A stretch of DNA of 64,000 nt from Rubrivivax sp. (GTDB taxonomy: Bacteria > Pseudomonadota > Gammaproteobacteria > Burkholderiales > Burkholderiaceae_C): contig JAEUPC010000216.1 in NCBI GenBank assembly GCA_016789865.1, positions 1 through 64,000 of the forward strand, read 5' to 3'. A program made the translations under genes and the position numbers. Numbering within the stretch: the stretch's first letter is position 1; each line of letters starts with the position of its first letter. The notes beneath the pieces are model-generated. The model did no database searches. It saw only the letters and a list, made by a program, of their open reading frames with translations, and had not been told where the DNA came from. Shown piece after piece: positions 1 to 8,889 of the stretch.

Positions 1-180
1 GCCGTTGATCAGCTGGTCCTTGGCCGGGTAGTGGTAGTACAGGTTGCCCGGGCTGATGTTCATCTCGGCCGAGATGAGCGTGGTGCTGACGTTGGGCTCG
101 CCGAAGCGGTTGAAGAGCTCCAGCGTCACCTCGAGGATGCGTTCGGCGGTGCGGCGCGGCGGCTTCTTGGGCTGGGCCAT
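1..180 (-). CDS. TetR/AcrR family transcriptional regulator (N-terminal part only)
   Basis: The reverse strand from 180 to the left window edge encodes 60 residues beginning MAQPKKPPRRTAERILEVTL and containing the TetR-type helix-turn-helix (RILEVTLELFNRFGEPNVST, then ISAEMNISPGNLYYHYPAK). In the family this domain binds an operator, and the missing C-terminal domain senses a ligand. The ATG at 180 is the first start and gives the usual short basic N-terminus. The gene continues beyond base 1, so its ligand domain and target cannot be judged. It does not overlap the next gene, which is also on the minus strand. Confidence 0.85.
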   Translation of the reverse strand, partial: MAQPKKPPRRTAERILEVTLELFNRFGEPNVSTTLISAEMNISPGNLYYHYPAKDQLING

Positions 181-276
181 GGCGGCGCATTCTGGCATCC
201 ACGGCGCGGGGCGGTGCCCTCGGCGCCCTCGGCGCGCCCAGCGCGTTCGGCGCACTCGCCTTGGCAGCCGCGTTGC

Positions 277-1323
<1,047 letters not shown>

Positions 1324-1364
1324 GCCCGGCGCCCCGCGCGGCTGACCCGCAGGCCGCCGCCGCC

Positions 1365-3659
1365 TCAGTACATCACCTCGCCGTGCACCACCCGCGGGGC
1401 ACCGCTCACCGTGGGCTTCGGTCCGATGTAGACCGGCGAGCCGGCGCTGCTCGGGTCGGCCAGGTCGTTGGCCGTCGGCAGTGAAAGGCCCGTGGGCAGC
1501 GTGATGCCGGCGCTGGTGCAGATGTTCAGCGGCTTGCGCGCGAAGCGGATCTCGCGCTCCAGCCATTTCACCAGCAGCGTGCGGTTGCCCGGTGCCTGCA
1601 CGCGGCCCAGCGTCTGGTCGAACGGGATCACGAACGCCGGCACGTAGCGCGCGCCCGGCTGGTCGCAGGCCGCCGGCTCGTTGGTCTGCGGCGACACGCA
1701 CTGCCCGGGGATGCCCCACAGCTCGCCGAAGCCGCCGTACTGCAGCACCAGCGTCTTGCCCGCGTAGTCGCCGTAGGCGGCGCCATTGGGCACGGTGTAG
1801 TTCACCGGCAGCGGCGCCTCGAAGCGCACGACGTTGCTCTGCGCGTCGCGCAGCGCGGCGAACTGGTTCCAGCTGTTGGGGCCGGTCTCCCACTGGTAGT
1901 ACACGTCCATCTGCTCGACGCGGAACTCGCAGAACTGCGCGTTGTTCTGCGGGCAGCGCGCGGCCTCGGCGTCGGTGAACAGGCGCCCGGTGCGCACGCC
2001 TTGCATGTACGCCGGCCGCGACTGCAGCGCCTCGCGGTCGGTGAAGACGACGGGCTGGTCGGCCGCGTCGCGCAGCAGCGCGGTGGCCGACTGCGTGCCG
2101 TACGACACCACGGCGTTGGCGGGCACCGGCTGCCAGTTGTTCCAGCTGCTGCCGGCGAACGGCGAGGTGGCCTGCGAGCCGGGCGCGAAGAACGCGGCGA
2201 TCGACGCGGCGGTCGGGCAGTCGCGCAGGCAGTGCAGCGTGGCCGGCATGTCCGCCGGGTAGACCAGCTCCTGCGTGCGGTAAGCCACCAGCACGGCGTT
2301 GGCATCGACGTTGCCGCCGCCGGCCAGCGGCACGAACAGCTCACCGCCCAGCGACTGCGAGAATCCGCGCAGTCCGCCGCGCGGCGCAAAGAACGCCGGC
2401 GCCACGCTCTGCTCGCTGGGCAGGGTCTGCGTCTGGCAGCCGCCCTCGCCGCAGTCGACCATCGCCGTGACCTTGAAGTCGCCGTTCGCCTGGTCCCAGT
2501 ACATCTCGTACTGGCGGAACGACGTGGCGCCGGGGAAGAAGTTGGTCGCGTCGTCGATGAAGGCCTGCAGTCGCATTTTGTCCACGCTGGCCAGCGTGCG
2601 CGTCTGCTTGGTGTACCTGGTCAGCCGCCCCTCGGCCTTCACCAGCGTGTAGTCGGTGCGCGTGGGCGCCGCGCCGTCGTTGTATTCCACGCGGGTCACG
2701 GTGGCGCCATTGCCGGCCTGCGCGTCGGGCGGCAGCCACAGGCCGTGGTAGCCCATGTAGCCGCGGTGCGTGGTGTTGCCACTGCTGAACTCCACCGGGA
2801 AGCCCGAGCGGCGCTCTTCACGCGCGCCGGTGTCGGCGTCGTACAGGCCGTAGCGCCACACCGACATGCCGGTGGCGGCGTCGGCAGCGTCGCGGCTGAA
2901 GCACTGGTCCGGGCCGACGCCGTTGCCGCGCAGGAAGTAGTCGGCGTTGTAGGCGAAGCTGAAGTGGGTGGCCGGGCCGCCTTCCTGCAGGTTCATCGCG
3001 CCGGCACCGGCATCGTTGCCGGCCAGCGTGAGGCGCAGCGCCTTGCTGTGGCTGCCGCCGTTTTCCACCTCGTAGTACGCGGCGCCGCCGGCGCCGGTCT
3101 CGAGGAAGCCGTTCATCACGCAGCCAGGCAGGCCTTCGGCGCGGCCGCAGTAGTCGATGCGGAAAACGCCGAACGGGTTGCTCGCGCTGGGCGCCGCGGT
3201 GGCCGACAGGTTGACGAAGATGGTGGCGGTGAAGTCAGCGTCGCTCTGGTCCAACCAGATGCGTGCGCGCATCGGGTCGGCGTTGCTGGCGCGGCTGGAG
3301 TTGACGGTGGCCGTGGTGTAGCTGGGTGCATTGGTGCCGCCGCTGCTGCCGCCGGCATTGCCCGCCGAGCTGCGGCCGCCCTCGTCGCACTTCTTCTCGT
3401 CGACCAGCGCGAGGTAGTCGCCCTGGTTGACCAGCGCATCGGGGCGCATCGCCGCCATGTAGCAGGTGATCGTGTTGACCTGCTGGATGCCGCGCGAGGT
3501 GGCGTCTTCGACGCGACTGTGCTGCGCATCGGTGCGGTAGGCCGAGCCGGCGCCGGGGGTGCCGAAGGCCGGGGCGGCGGCCAGGCTCAGAGCCGTTGCG
3601 GCTGCGGCAGCGGCGGTAGCGGCGGCGTTGGCAATCAGGTGCTTGCGGGGTGTCTTCAT
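1365..3659 (-). CDS. large exported protein of unknown function (764 aa)
   Basis: The chosen ATG at 3659 gives a classic Sec signal peptide (MKTPRKHLIANAAATAAAA, ending near APAFG) and has AAGGGGAG seven bases upstream; an in-frame ATG six codons earlier lacks both. The mature protein is rich in Asn, Gly and aromatic residues with scattered Cys (CYMAAMRPDALV, DYCGRAEGLPGCVM, DCGEGGCQ, CPQNNAQFCEF), which suggests disulfide-bonded periplasmic or secreted domains. I recognise no catalytic motif or family. Fourteen bases separate it from the small lipoprotein gene upstream, so the two are almost certainly co-transcribed. Confidence 0.8.
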   Translation of the reverse strand: MKTPRKHLIANAAATAAAAAATALSLAAAPAFGTPGAGSAYRTDAQHSRVEDATSRGIQQVNTITCYMAAMRPDALVNQGDYLALVDEKKCDEGGRSSAGNAGGSSGGTNAPSYTTATVNSSRASNADPMRARIWLDQSDADFTATIFVNLSATAAPSASNPFGVFRIDYCGRAEGLPGCVMNGFLETGAGGAAYYEVENGGSHSKALRLTLAGNDAGAGAMNLQEGGPATHFSFAYNADYFLRGNGVGPDQCFSRDAADAATGMSVWRYGLYDADTGAREERRSGFPVEFSSGNTTHRGYMGYHGLWLPPDAQAGNGATVTRVEYNDGAAPTRTDYTLVKAEGRLTRYTKQTRTLASVDKMRLQAFIDDATNFFPGATSFRQYEMYWDQANGDFKVTAMVDCGEGGCQTQTLPSEQSVAPAFFAPRGGLRGFSQSLGGELFVPLAGGGNVDANAVLVAYRTQELVYPADMPATLHCLRDCPTAASIAAFFAPGSQATSPFAGSSWNNWQPVPANAVVSYGTQSATALLRDAADQPVVFTDREALQSRPAYMQGVRTGRLFTDAEAARCPQNNAQFCEFRVEQMDVYYQWETGPNSWNQFAALRDAQSNVVRFEAPLPVNYTVPNGAAYGDYAGKTLVLQYGGFGELWGIPGQCVSPQTNEPAACDQPGARYVPAFVIPFDQTLGRVQAPGNRTLLVKWLEREIRFARKPLNICTSAGITLPTGLSLPTANDLADPSSAGSPVYIGPKPTVSGAPRVVHGEVMY

Positions 3660-3673
3660 GACCAGGCTCCCCT

Positions 3674-3859
3674 TCACTGCGCGTTCTTGGCCGTCACCAC
3701 CGACACGCCGCTGGGCGTGCTGATGCCGCTCACCTGGTTGGCCGTCGGGCTGCTGGCCGCGCCCTGCGGCGCCGCGGCGGCGCTCTCAGGCTTGCCGCCG
3801 CAGGCGGTGAGGGTCCACAGGGCCGCCGCGAAGGCGGCAAGGTGAAGGGGTCGGGTCAT
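3674..3859 (-). CDS. small lipoprotein (61 aa)
   Basis: A 61-residue ORF starts MTRPLHLAAFAAALWTLTAC, a lipoprotein signal peptide with lipobox LTAC followed by Gly-Gly, so the mature protein would be about 42 residues. AGGAACG precedes the ATG. The mature part is low-complexity (Ala/Ser/Thr/Val) and resembles no domain I know. It is the first gene of the unit that continues with the 764-residue exported protein and the Ser-Ala repeat protein. Its small size and lipid anchor suggest an accessory role for that exported protein, which is inference only. Confidence 0.7.
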   Translation of the reverse strand: MTRPLHLAAFAAALWTLTACGGKPESAAAAPQGAASSPTANQVSGISTPSGVSVVTAKNAQ

Positions 3860-3986
3860 GTCGGGCGTTCCTGGTCGATGGGACTGGTAGGCTCGGGGCC
3901 AAGGGTCGAACCCGCACCATCGGCACCCCGCGCCCGACCTTGAGGGCGCGCCGCGGACGCCGGCCCTGCACCCGAGGAGCCAATCC

Positions 3987-4889
3987 ATGCAAGGCTGTGC
4001 CTACATCGACGAGCAGTACGTGGCCCCCGAGGACGCGAAGATCTCGATCTTCGACTGGGGCTTCCTGCACTCCGACGCCACCTACGACGTGGCGCATGTG
4101 TGGCAGGGGCGCTTCTTCCGGCTGGACGACCACCTGAACCGCTTCGAGGCCAGCTGCCGCGCGCTGCGCCTGGACCCGGGCGTGAGCCGCCAGCGCATGC
4201 GCGAGGTGATGCACGAGTGCGTGCGCCGCGCCGGCCTGGCCGACGCCTACGTCGAACTGCTGTGCACGCGCGGGCGCCCGGCACCCGGCTCGCGCGACCC
4301 GCGCACCTGCACCAACCGCTTCATGGCCTTCGCCATTCCGTTCGTGTGGATCGCCGACCCGGCCCGGCAGCGCCGCGGCATCGATCTCGTCGTCGGCACG
4401 CCGCAGCGCATTCCACCCTCCAGCGTGGACCCGCGGGTGAAGAATTACCACTGGCTCGACTTCGTCACCGGCCTCTTTGAAGCCTACGAGCGCGGCGCCG
4501 AGACGGTGCTGCTCACCGACGGCGCAGGCGCGGTGACCGAGGGCCCCGGCTTCAACGTCTTTGCGGTGTTCGGCGGGCGCACCGTGGTGACGCCCGAGCG
4601 CGGCGTGCTCGAAGGCATCTCGCGCCGCACGGTGATCGAACTGGCGCAGGCCGCGGGCCTGGAGATGCAGGTGCGCCGGCTGCCGGTGGAGGAACTCAGG
4701 CGCGCCGACGAGGTGTTCCTCAGCAGCACGGGCGGCGGCGTGATCCCCATTGCCACGCTGGACGGGTTGGCGGTGGGCGGCCGCGCGCGCGGCCAGTTCG
4801 GCCCGGTGAGCGAGCGCTTGCAGGCCGCGTACTGGGCGCTGCACGCCGACCCGCGCCACACCGAGCCCGTGCGGATGGCGGCTGCCTGA
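3987..4889 (+). CDS. PLP-dependent class IV aminotransferase (D-amino-acid/branched-chain type)
   Basis: The 300-residue length and motifs fit fold-type IV transaminases. The N-terminus MQGCAYIDEQYVAPEDAKIS leads into FDWGFLHSDATYDV, a typical substrate-side signature. The Schiff-base lysine is probably in RVKNYHW, the phosphate-binding region follows at TEGPGFNVFAV, and the C-terminal part has EVFLSSTGGGVIP. The family transfers amino groups between D-amino acids, branched-chain amino acids or amines and 2-oxo acids. I cannot assign substrate: the active-site sequence does not match textbook IlvE or Dat closely enough. The gene stands alone, divergent from the lipoprotein operon. Confidence 0.85.
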   Translation: MQGCAYIDEQYVAPEDAKISIFDWGFLHSDATYDVAHVWQGRFFRLDDHLNRFEASCRALRLDPGVSRQRMREVMHECVRRAGLADAYVELLCTRGRPAPGSRDPRTCTNRFMAFAIPFVWIADPARQRRGIDLVVGTPQRIPPSSVDPRVKNYHWLDFVTGLFEAYERGAETVLLTDGAGAVTEGPGFNVFAVFGGRTVVTPERGVLEGISRRTVIELAQAAGLEMQVRRLPVEELRRADEVFLSSTGGGVIPIATLDGLAVGGRARGQFGPVSERLQAAYWALHADPRHTEPVRMAAA

Positions 4890-4906
4890 GGCACGACCCG
4901 AACGCA

Positions 4907-4985
4907 GACTTCGCGCAGCACTCGCGCAGCCCTTGCCCGGCCGGGGCGCGGCCTTCGCGCAGCCTTCGCGCAGCCTTTGCGCAGC
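4907..4985. repeat. imperfect direct repeats (TTCGCGCAGC type)
   Basis: The gap between the aminotransferase and the ABC ATPase holds five or so imperfect copies of (T)TCGCGCAGC separated by short GC-rich spacers. No gene is visible in this gap. Confidence 0.6.
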
Positions 4986-5059
4986 CGGAGCGCGGTGTGC
5001 GCGGCGTGCATGGCAGGTGCTCGCCCCTGGCGCCGCGCCTGCGCACGGTGTGCGCTGCC

Positions 5060-5065
5060 TACAAT
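5060..5065 (+). promoter_or_regulatory. putative -10 element (TACAAT)
   Basis: TACAAT lies nine bases before the ATPase start codon, implying a leaderless or very short-leader transcript. No good -35 is visible, so this rests on the hexamer and its position alone. Confidence 0.35.
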
Positions 5066-5074
5066 CCGCGGCCC

Positions 5075-6013
5075 ATGCCCGTGCCACCCCGCCCGCCCGC
5101 CGTCCGCTTCGAGGAAGTCACCAAGGTCTACAGCGGCGCGCGCGGCACGGTGCGCGCGCTCGGCGGTGTCAGCTTCGACATCGAAGAGGGCGAGTTCTTC
5201 GGCCTGCTCGGCCCCAACGGCGCGGGCAAGACCACGCTCATCTCGGTGCTGGCCGGCCTCACACGCGCCACCTCGGGCCGCGCCACGGTGATGGGCCACG
5301 ACGTGGTTGCCGACTTCGCCGCCGCGCGCAAGGCGCTGGGCATCGTGCCGCAGGAACTGGTGTTCGACCCCTTCTTCAGCGTGCGCGAAACGCTGCGCAT
5401 CCAGGGCGGCTACTTCGGCGTGAAGAACAACGACGCCTGGATCGACGAGCTGCTCGCGAACCTGGGCCTCACCGACAAGGCCGACGCCAACATGCGCCAA
5501 CTCTCCGGCGGCATGAAGCGCCGCGTGCTGGTGGCGCAGGCGCTGGTGCACAAGCCGCCGGTGATCGTGCTGGATGAGCCGACGGCGGGAGTCGACGTGG
5601 AGCTGCGCCAGACGCTGTGGAGCTTCATCTCGCGCCTGAACCGCGAAGGCCACACAGTGCTCTTGACCACGCACTACCTCGAAGAGGCCGAGGCGCTGTG
5701 CGGCCGCATCGCGATGCTCAAGCAGGGCCAGGTGGTGGCGCTGGACAAGACCAGCGCGCTCCTGGCCGGCACCGCGCACCAGATGATGCGCTTCAAGACC
5801 GACGATGCGCTGCCCGCCGCCGTGGCGCCGCGCGCGCGTGTCACCGGGCGCATCGCGCAGGTGGCCGCGCACGACGCGGCCGAAGTGGAAACGACGCTGG
5901 CCGCGCTGCGCGAAGCGAACGTGCGGGTGGAGGACCTCGAGATCGGGCGGGCCGACCTGGAAGACGTATTCGTCGAGATCATGCAGGGCGCCGGCAGCGA
6001 CCACAGCCGCTGA
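5075..6013 (+). CDS. ABC transporter ATP-binding protein (ABC-2 exporter type)
   Basis: The 312-residue product couples ATP hydrolysis to export. Visible motifs in order: Walker A GPNGAGKTT near residue 48, Q-loop IVPQELVFDP, signature LSGGMKRR near 145, Walker B VIVLDEP near 165 and the H-loop LLTTHYLEEAE near 198, followed by the C-terminal extension of the drug/NodI-type ABC-2 ATPases (LEDVFVEIM). The ATG at 5075 lies just before the conserved VRFEEVTKVY; the longer upstream reading has no family similarity. The probable membrane partner is at 7000-7845 on the same strand, with an inverted ankyrin gene between. Substrate is unknown. Confidence 0.93.
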   Translation: MPVPPRPPAVRFEEVTKVYSGARGTVRALGGVSFDIEEGEFFGLLGPNGAGKTTLISVLAGLTRATSGRATVMGHDVVADFAAARKALGIVPQELVFDPFFSVRETLRIQGGYFGVKNNDAWIDELLANLGLTDKADANMRQLSGGMKRRVLVAQALVHKPPVIVLDEPTAGVDVELRQTLWSFISRLNREGHTVLLTTHYLEEAEALCGRIAMLKQGQVVALDKTSALLAGTAHQMMRFKTDDALPAAVAPRARVTGRIAQVAAHDAAEVETTLAALREANVRVEDLEIGRADLEDVFVEIMQGAGSDHSR

Positions 6014-6145
6014 GCCGGCGCGCCGCGCGGAGGGTGGCAACCCTCCGGCCACCAGGACCGGCGCGTTGTGAGGATGGGCGGCCGGCCGCAACGACCGCCG
6101 CGCTGCAGACGCGCTGCAGCCGCGCTGGCGACCCGCCAGGCCCCG

Positions 6146-6934
6146 CTACGGCTTCTTCGCCGCCTCCAGCATGCGCATCATCTCCGCATAGCCGTGCGAG
6201 CGCGCCAGCTGCAGCGGCGTGCGGCCTTCGCGATCCGTCAACTTGGTGCTGGCGCCGGCGTCGAGCAGCGCGCGCACGGTGGCCTGGTGGCGCGGGCCGC
6301 CGTTGCCCAGCACCACGGCTTCGATCAGCGCCGTCCAGTGCAGGTTGTTCACGTGGTCCAGCGGCGCGCCGGCGGCGATGAGCTGGCGCACCACACCGTC
6401 GTGGCCCAGGTGCGCCGCGGCGATGAGCGCGGTGCCGTCGTAGCGGCTGGTGACGAGCTTGGCGCTGGCACCCAGCTCCAGCAGTACACGCAGCGTCGGC
6501 TCGTCGTCGGCCACGGCGGCGATGGTCACCGCGTCGTAGCGGCCGGCCTCCAGCGCCGCCGTGTCGGCACCGGCCTTCACCAGCGCGCGCGCCGCCTCGC
6601 GCTGCCGCGCGAAGGTGGCCACGTGCAATGGGGTGCGGCCGTGGCCGTCGCGCGCTTCGAGCGCTGCCTTGTCGGTGGCCAGGCGGCCGATCGCCTCCAG
6701 GTCGCCACGATGGGCGGCGGCGTGCAGGCCGCGGTAGGCCTGCACTTCTGCGGGTGACGGCGCCACCTGGGCACGGGCCACCGGCGCCCAGGCCAGCGTC
6801 AGCAGGCACGCCGAGGCGAGGACCCGCAACGCGGTTGCAGCCGCGAACCTGCGGGTGGCCGGGGGGCGGCCGTGGACAGACTCACGCCGCAGGCGCGCCG
6901 GACGCCGGCAAGAAACAATGAATGGGCTCAGCAT
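6146..6934 (-). CDS. exported ankyrin-repeat protein
   Basis: A 262-residue protein with a basic N-terminus, a signal-like segment (ALRVLASACLLTLAWAP, ending ARAQ) and then about five ankyrin repeats, seen as GHGRTPLHVATFARQREAA, ARALVKAGADTAALEAGR, LHWTALIEAVVLGNG and DREGRTPLQLARSHGYAEM. Ankyrin repeats bind other proteins, so a periplasmic interaction role is likely. The start is uncertain: ATG at 6934 is preferred because the ORF start at 7024 would overlap the divergent permease gene. It sits inverted between the ATPase and permease of an ABC-2 system. Confidence 0.8.
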   Translation of the reverse strand: MLSPFIVSCRRPARLRRESVHGRPPATRRFAAATALRVLASACLLTLAWAPVARAQVAPSPAEVQAYRGLHAAAHRGDLEAIGRLATDKAALEARDGHGRTPLHVATFARQREAARALVKAGADTAALEAGRYDAVTIAAVADDEPTLRVLLELGASAKLVTSRYDGTALIAAAHLGHDGVVRQLIAAGAPLDHVNNLHWTALIEAVVLGNGGPRHQATVRALLDAGASTKLTDREGRTPLQLARSHGYAEMMRMLEAAKKP

Positions 6935-6999
6935 GCAGCGATTGTCTTCGGCGCCGGGCGGCCACGGTGTGCGCAGGGGCGGTGAGCTATCGTCGCCAG

Positions 7000-7845
7000 A
7001 TGACCACAACGATGGCCCCGCCACCCGGCACGCCCCGCACGCCCGGCACGCCGGCCACGCCTGCGCCGCACGGCACCCGCAGCCTGGTGCCGCCAGGCAC
7101 CGGCACCCTCTTCTACAAGGAGGTGCTGCGCTTCTGGAAGGTGGCCTTCCAGACGGTGGCCGCGCCGGTACTGACCGCGGTGCTGTACCTGCTGATCTTC
7201 GGCCACGTGCTCGAAGACCGCGTGCAGGTGTTCCAGGGCGTGGGTTACACCAGCTTCCTGATCCCGGGGCTGGTAATGATGAGCGTGCTGCAGAACGCGT
7301 TCGCCAACAGCTCCAGCTCGCTCATCCAGAGCAAGATCACCGGCAACGTGGTGTTCCTGCTGGTCACGCCGCTGAACCACTGGGCCTGGTACCTGGCCTA
7401 CGTGGGTGCCTCGGTGGTGCGCGGGCTCTCGGTGGGCTGCGGCGTGTTCCTCGTCACCGTGTGGTTTGCGCCGCTGCACCTGGCGGAACCCTGGTGGATC
7501 GTCGTCTTCGCCGCGCTGGGCGCGGCGATGCTCGGTTCGCTCGGCCTGATCGCGGGGCTGTGGGCCGACAAGTTCGACCAGCTCGCGGCGTTCCAGAACT
7601 TCATCATCATGCCGCTGACGTTTCTCAGTGGCGTCTTCTATTCGGTGCACTCGCTGCCCGCGGTGTGGCAGGCGGTGAGCCACCTGAACCCGTTCTTCTA
7701 CATGATCGACGGCTTTCGGCGCGGCTTCTTCGGCGCCAGCGACGTGTCACCGTGGCTGAGCCTGGCGGTGGTGGGAACCAGCTTCGCGCTGGTGGCAGCC
7801 GTGACGCTGCGGCTGCTGGCCACGGGGTACAAGCTCAGGCCGTGA
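7000..7845 (+). CDS. ABC-2 type transporter permease
   Basis: The 281-residue protein has a Pro/Thr-rich cytoplasmic tail of about 35 residues, then LFYKEVLRFWKVAFQTVAAP, typical of ABC-2 membrane subunits, and about six hydrophobic helices. The conserved FLSGVFYSVHSLP and HLNPFFYMIDGFRRGF segments near the C-terminus mark the DrrB/NodJ-like family. ATG at 7000 is chosen because earlier ones lie within the divergent ankyrin gene's 5' region. It probably pairs with the ATPase at 5075-6013 as an exporter of unknown substrate. Confidence 0.9.
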   Translation: MTTTMAPPPGTPRTPGTPATPAPHGTRSLVPPGTGTLFYKEVLRFWKVAFQTVAAPVLTAVLYLLIFGHVLEDRVQVFQGVGYTSFLIPGLVMMSVLQNAFANSSSSLIQSKITGNVVFLLVTPLNHWAWYLAYVGASVVRGLSVGCGVFLVTVWFAPLHLAEPWWIVVFAALGAAMLGSLGLIAGLWADKFDQLAAFQNFIIMPLTFLSGVFYSVHSLPAVWQAVSHLNPFFYMIDGFRRGFFGASDVSPWLSLAVVGTSFALVAAVTLRLLATGYKLRP

Positions 7846-7949
7846 TACGGCTTCGCATTCAATGCGACAACAAGGCGCGAAGCCGAAGACAGTGCTGACG
7901 CACGGCGAGGCGAAGCAACGCGGTCGGCGCATTGAATGCGAAGCCGTAT
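7845..7949. repeat. 105-bp element with perfect 22-bp terminal inverted repeats
   Basis: ATACGGCTTCGCATTCAATG plus CG at 7845-7866 is repeated exactly in inverted form at 7928-7949, enclosing 61 bases. The left arm begins on the last base of the permease stop codon. It holds no ORF and looks like a MITE, a REP-type palindrome or a strong transcription terminator for the permease. Confidence 0.85.
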
Positions 7950-8002
7950 GAGTCTTCGGCCTCGGCCGCGCGGAGCAGGACGAAGATCGCCTGAAAGCCG
8001 CG

Positions 8003-8875
8003 TCATCGGCCGAGCTTCGACCGCAGCTCGGGCCCGGATGGCGGCAGGCTCGATTGCAGCGTGGGCCAGGCCTGCGCCCAGCAACAGACATGCTGCTGGC
8101 CCAGGACCCGCTTCAGGTTGCGCCCCGCCGGGCCCTGCAGCGCCTGGGGCCAACCGGTCGCCAGCGCCGCCGGCACCACCGCATCTTCAGCGCCCAGAAA
8201 GTGCACCTGCGGCAGGTCTTGCAGCCCGGCTGCGGCGTCGGCCGGATTCAGCGAACCCGCCACGTGCGGCAACCCGTGGTGCGCGCTCCACTGCGCGGTG
8301 TCGAGGTTGCCCGCCACCGTCACCAGCCGGGAGATGTCGCGGCGGCGTGCCGCCACCAGCGCGGCGATGGCCCCGCCCCCCGAGTAGCCCACGAGCTGAA
8401 GCTGCTGCACGCCGGCCTCGGCCTTCAGCTTGTCCAAGGCCTCCTGCACCGCCTGGACAACCTCGGGGGCGAAGCGCGAATCCGTCCACCAGCGCACGCT
8501 GCAGGGCCGCGCGGGCGCCCTGGAAAACTGGCAAGGGCGGGCCAGGTACGCGGCGGCGCCGCTGCTGTGCCGCAGCGCCAGGCGCAGCGCCACCGGGTCC
8601 AGCGGAGTCGGGTCGGCCGACGGCGTGCCGCGGTTGATCCACGCGAACCCGTCGCCCTCGAGATAGACGCTGAGAGTGGCCGCGCCGGCCAGGCTGTGCG
8701 GCCGCCACGTCGCGAGATCGAAGGCGCCCACACGCAGAGTCTGCGAGCGCCAGCCGTGCGCTGCCGCCAGCGCATCGGCCAGCTGCGTGCGCTGCGGCGG
8801 GGTCGGCAGCAGGGTGCAGCCGGCCAGCCACCACGGCGCCAGAACCGCCCACCAGGCCCCGGGCACGCGGAGCAC
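8003..8875 (-). CDS. alpha/beta-hydrolase lipoprotein
   Basis: Starting at GTG 8875, 15 bases after the autotransporter stop, the 290-residue product opens with a hydrophobic segment ending in the lipobox WWLAGC. It then shows an alpha/beta-hydrolase nucleophile elbow (LVGYSGGGAIAALVAARRR), with later Asp (LGAEDAVVP) and His candidates (GQQHVCCW). Members of this fold hydrolyse esters or peptides; the substrate here is unknown. A second GTG three codons downstream is equally possible. Close spacing suggests co-expression with the autotransporter, so it may act on that surface protein or on lipid nearby. Confidence 0.75.
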   Translation of the reverse strand: MLRVPGAWWAVLAPWWLAGCTLLPTPPQRTQLADALAAAHGWRSQTLRVGAFDLATWRPHSLAGAATLSVYLEGDGFAWINRGTPSADPTPLDPVALRLALRHSSGAAAYLARPCQFSRAPARPCSVRWWTDSRFAPEVVQAVQEALDKLKAEAGVQQLQLVGYSGGGAIAALVAARRRDISRLVTVAGNLDTAQWSAHHGLPHVAGSLNPADAAAGLQDLPQVHFLGAEDAVVPAALATGWPQALQGPAGRNLKRVLGQQHVCCWAQAWPTLQSSLPPSGPELRSKLGR

Positions 8876-8889
8876 GGCGCACGACGAGA

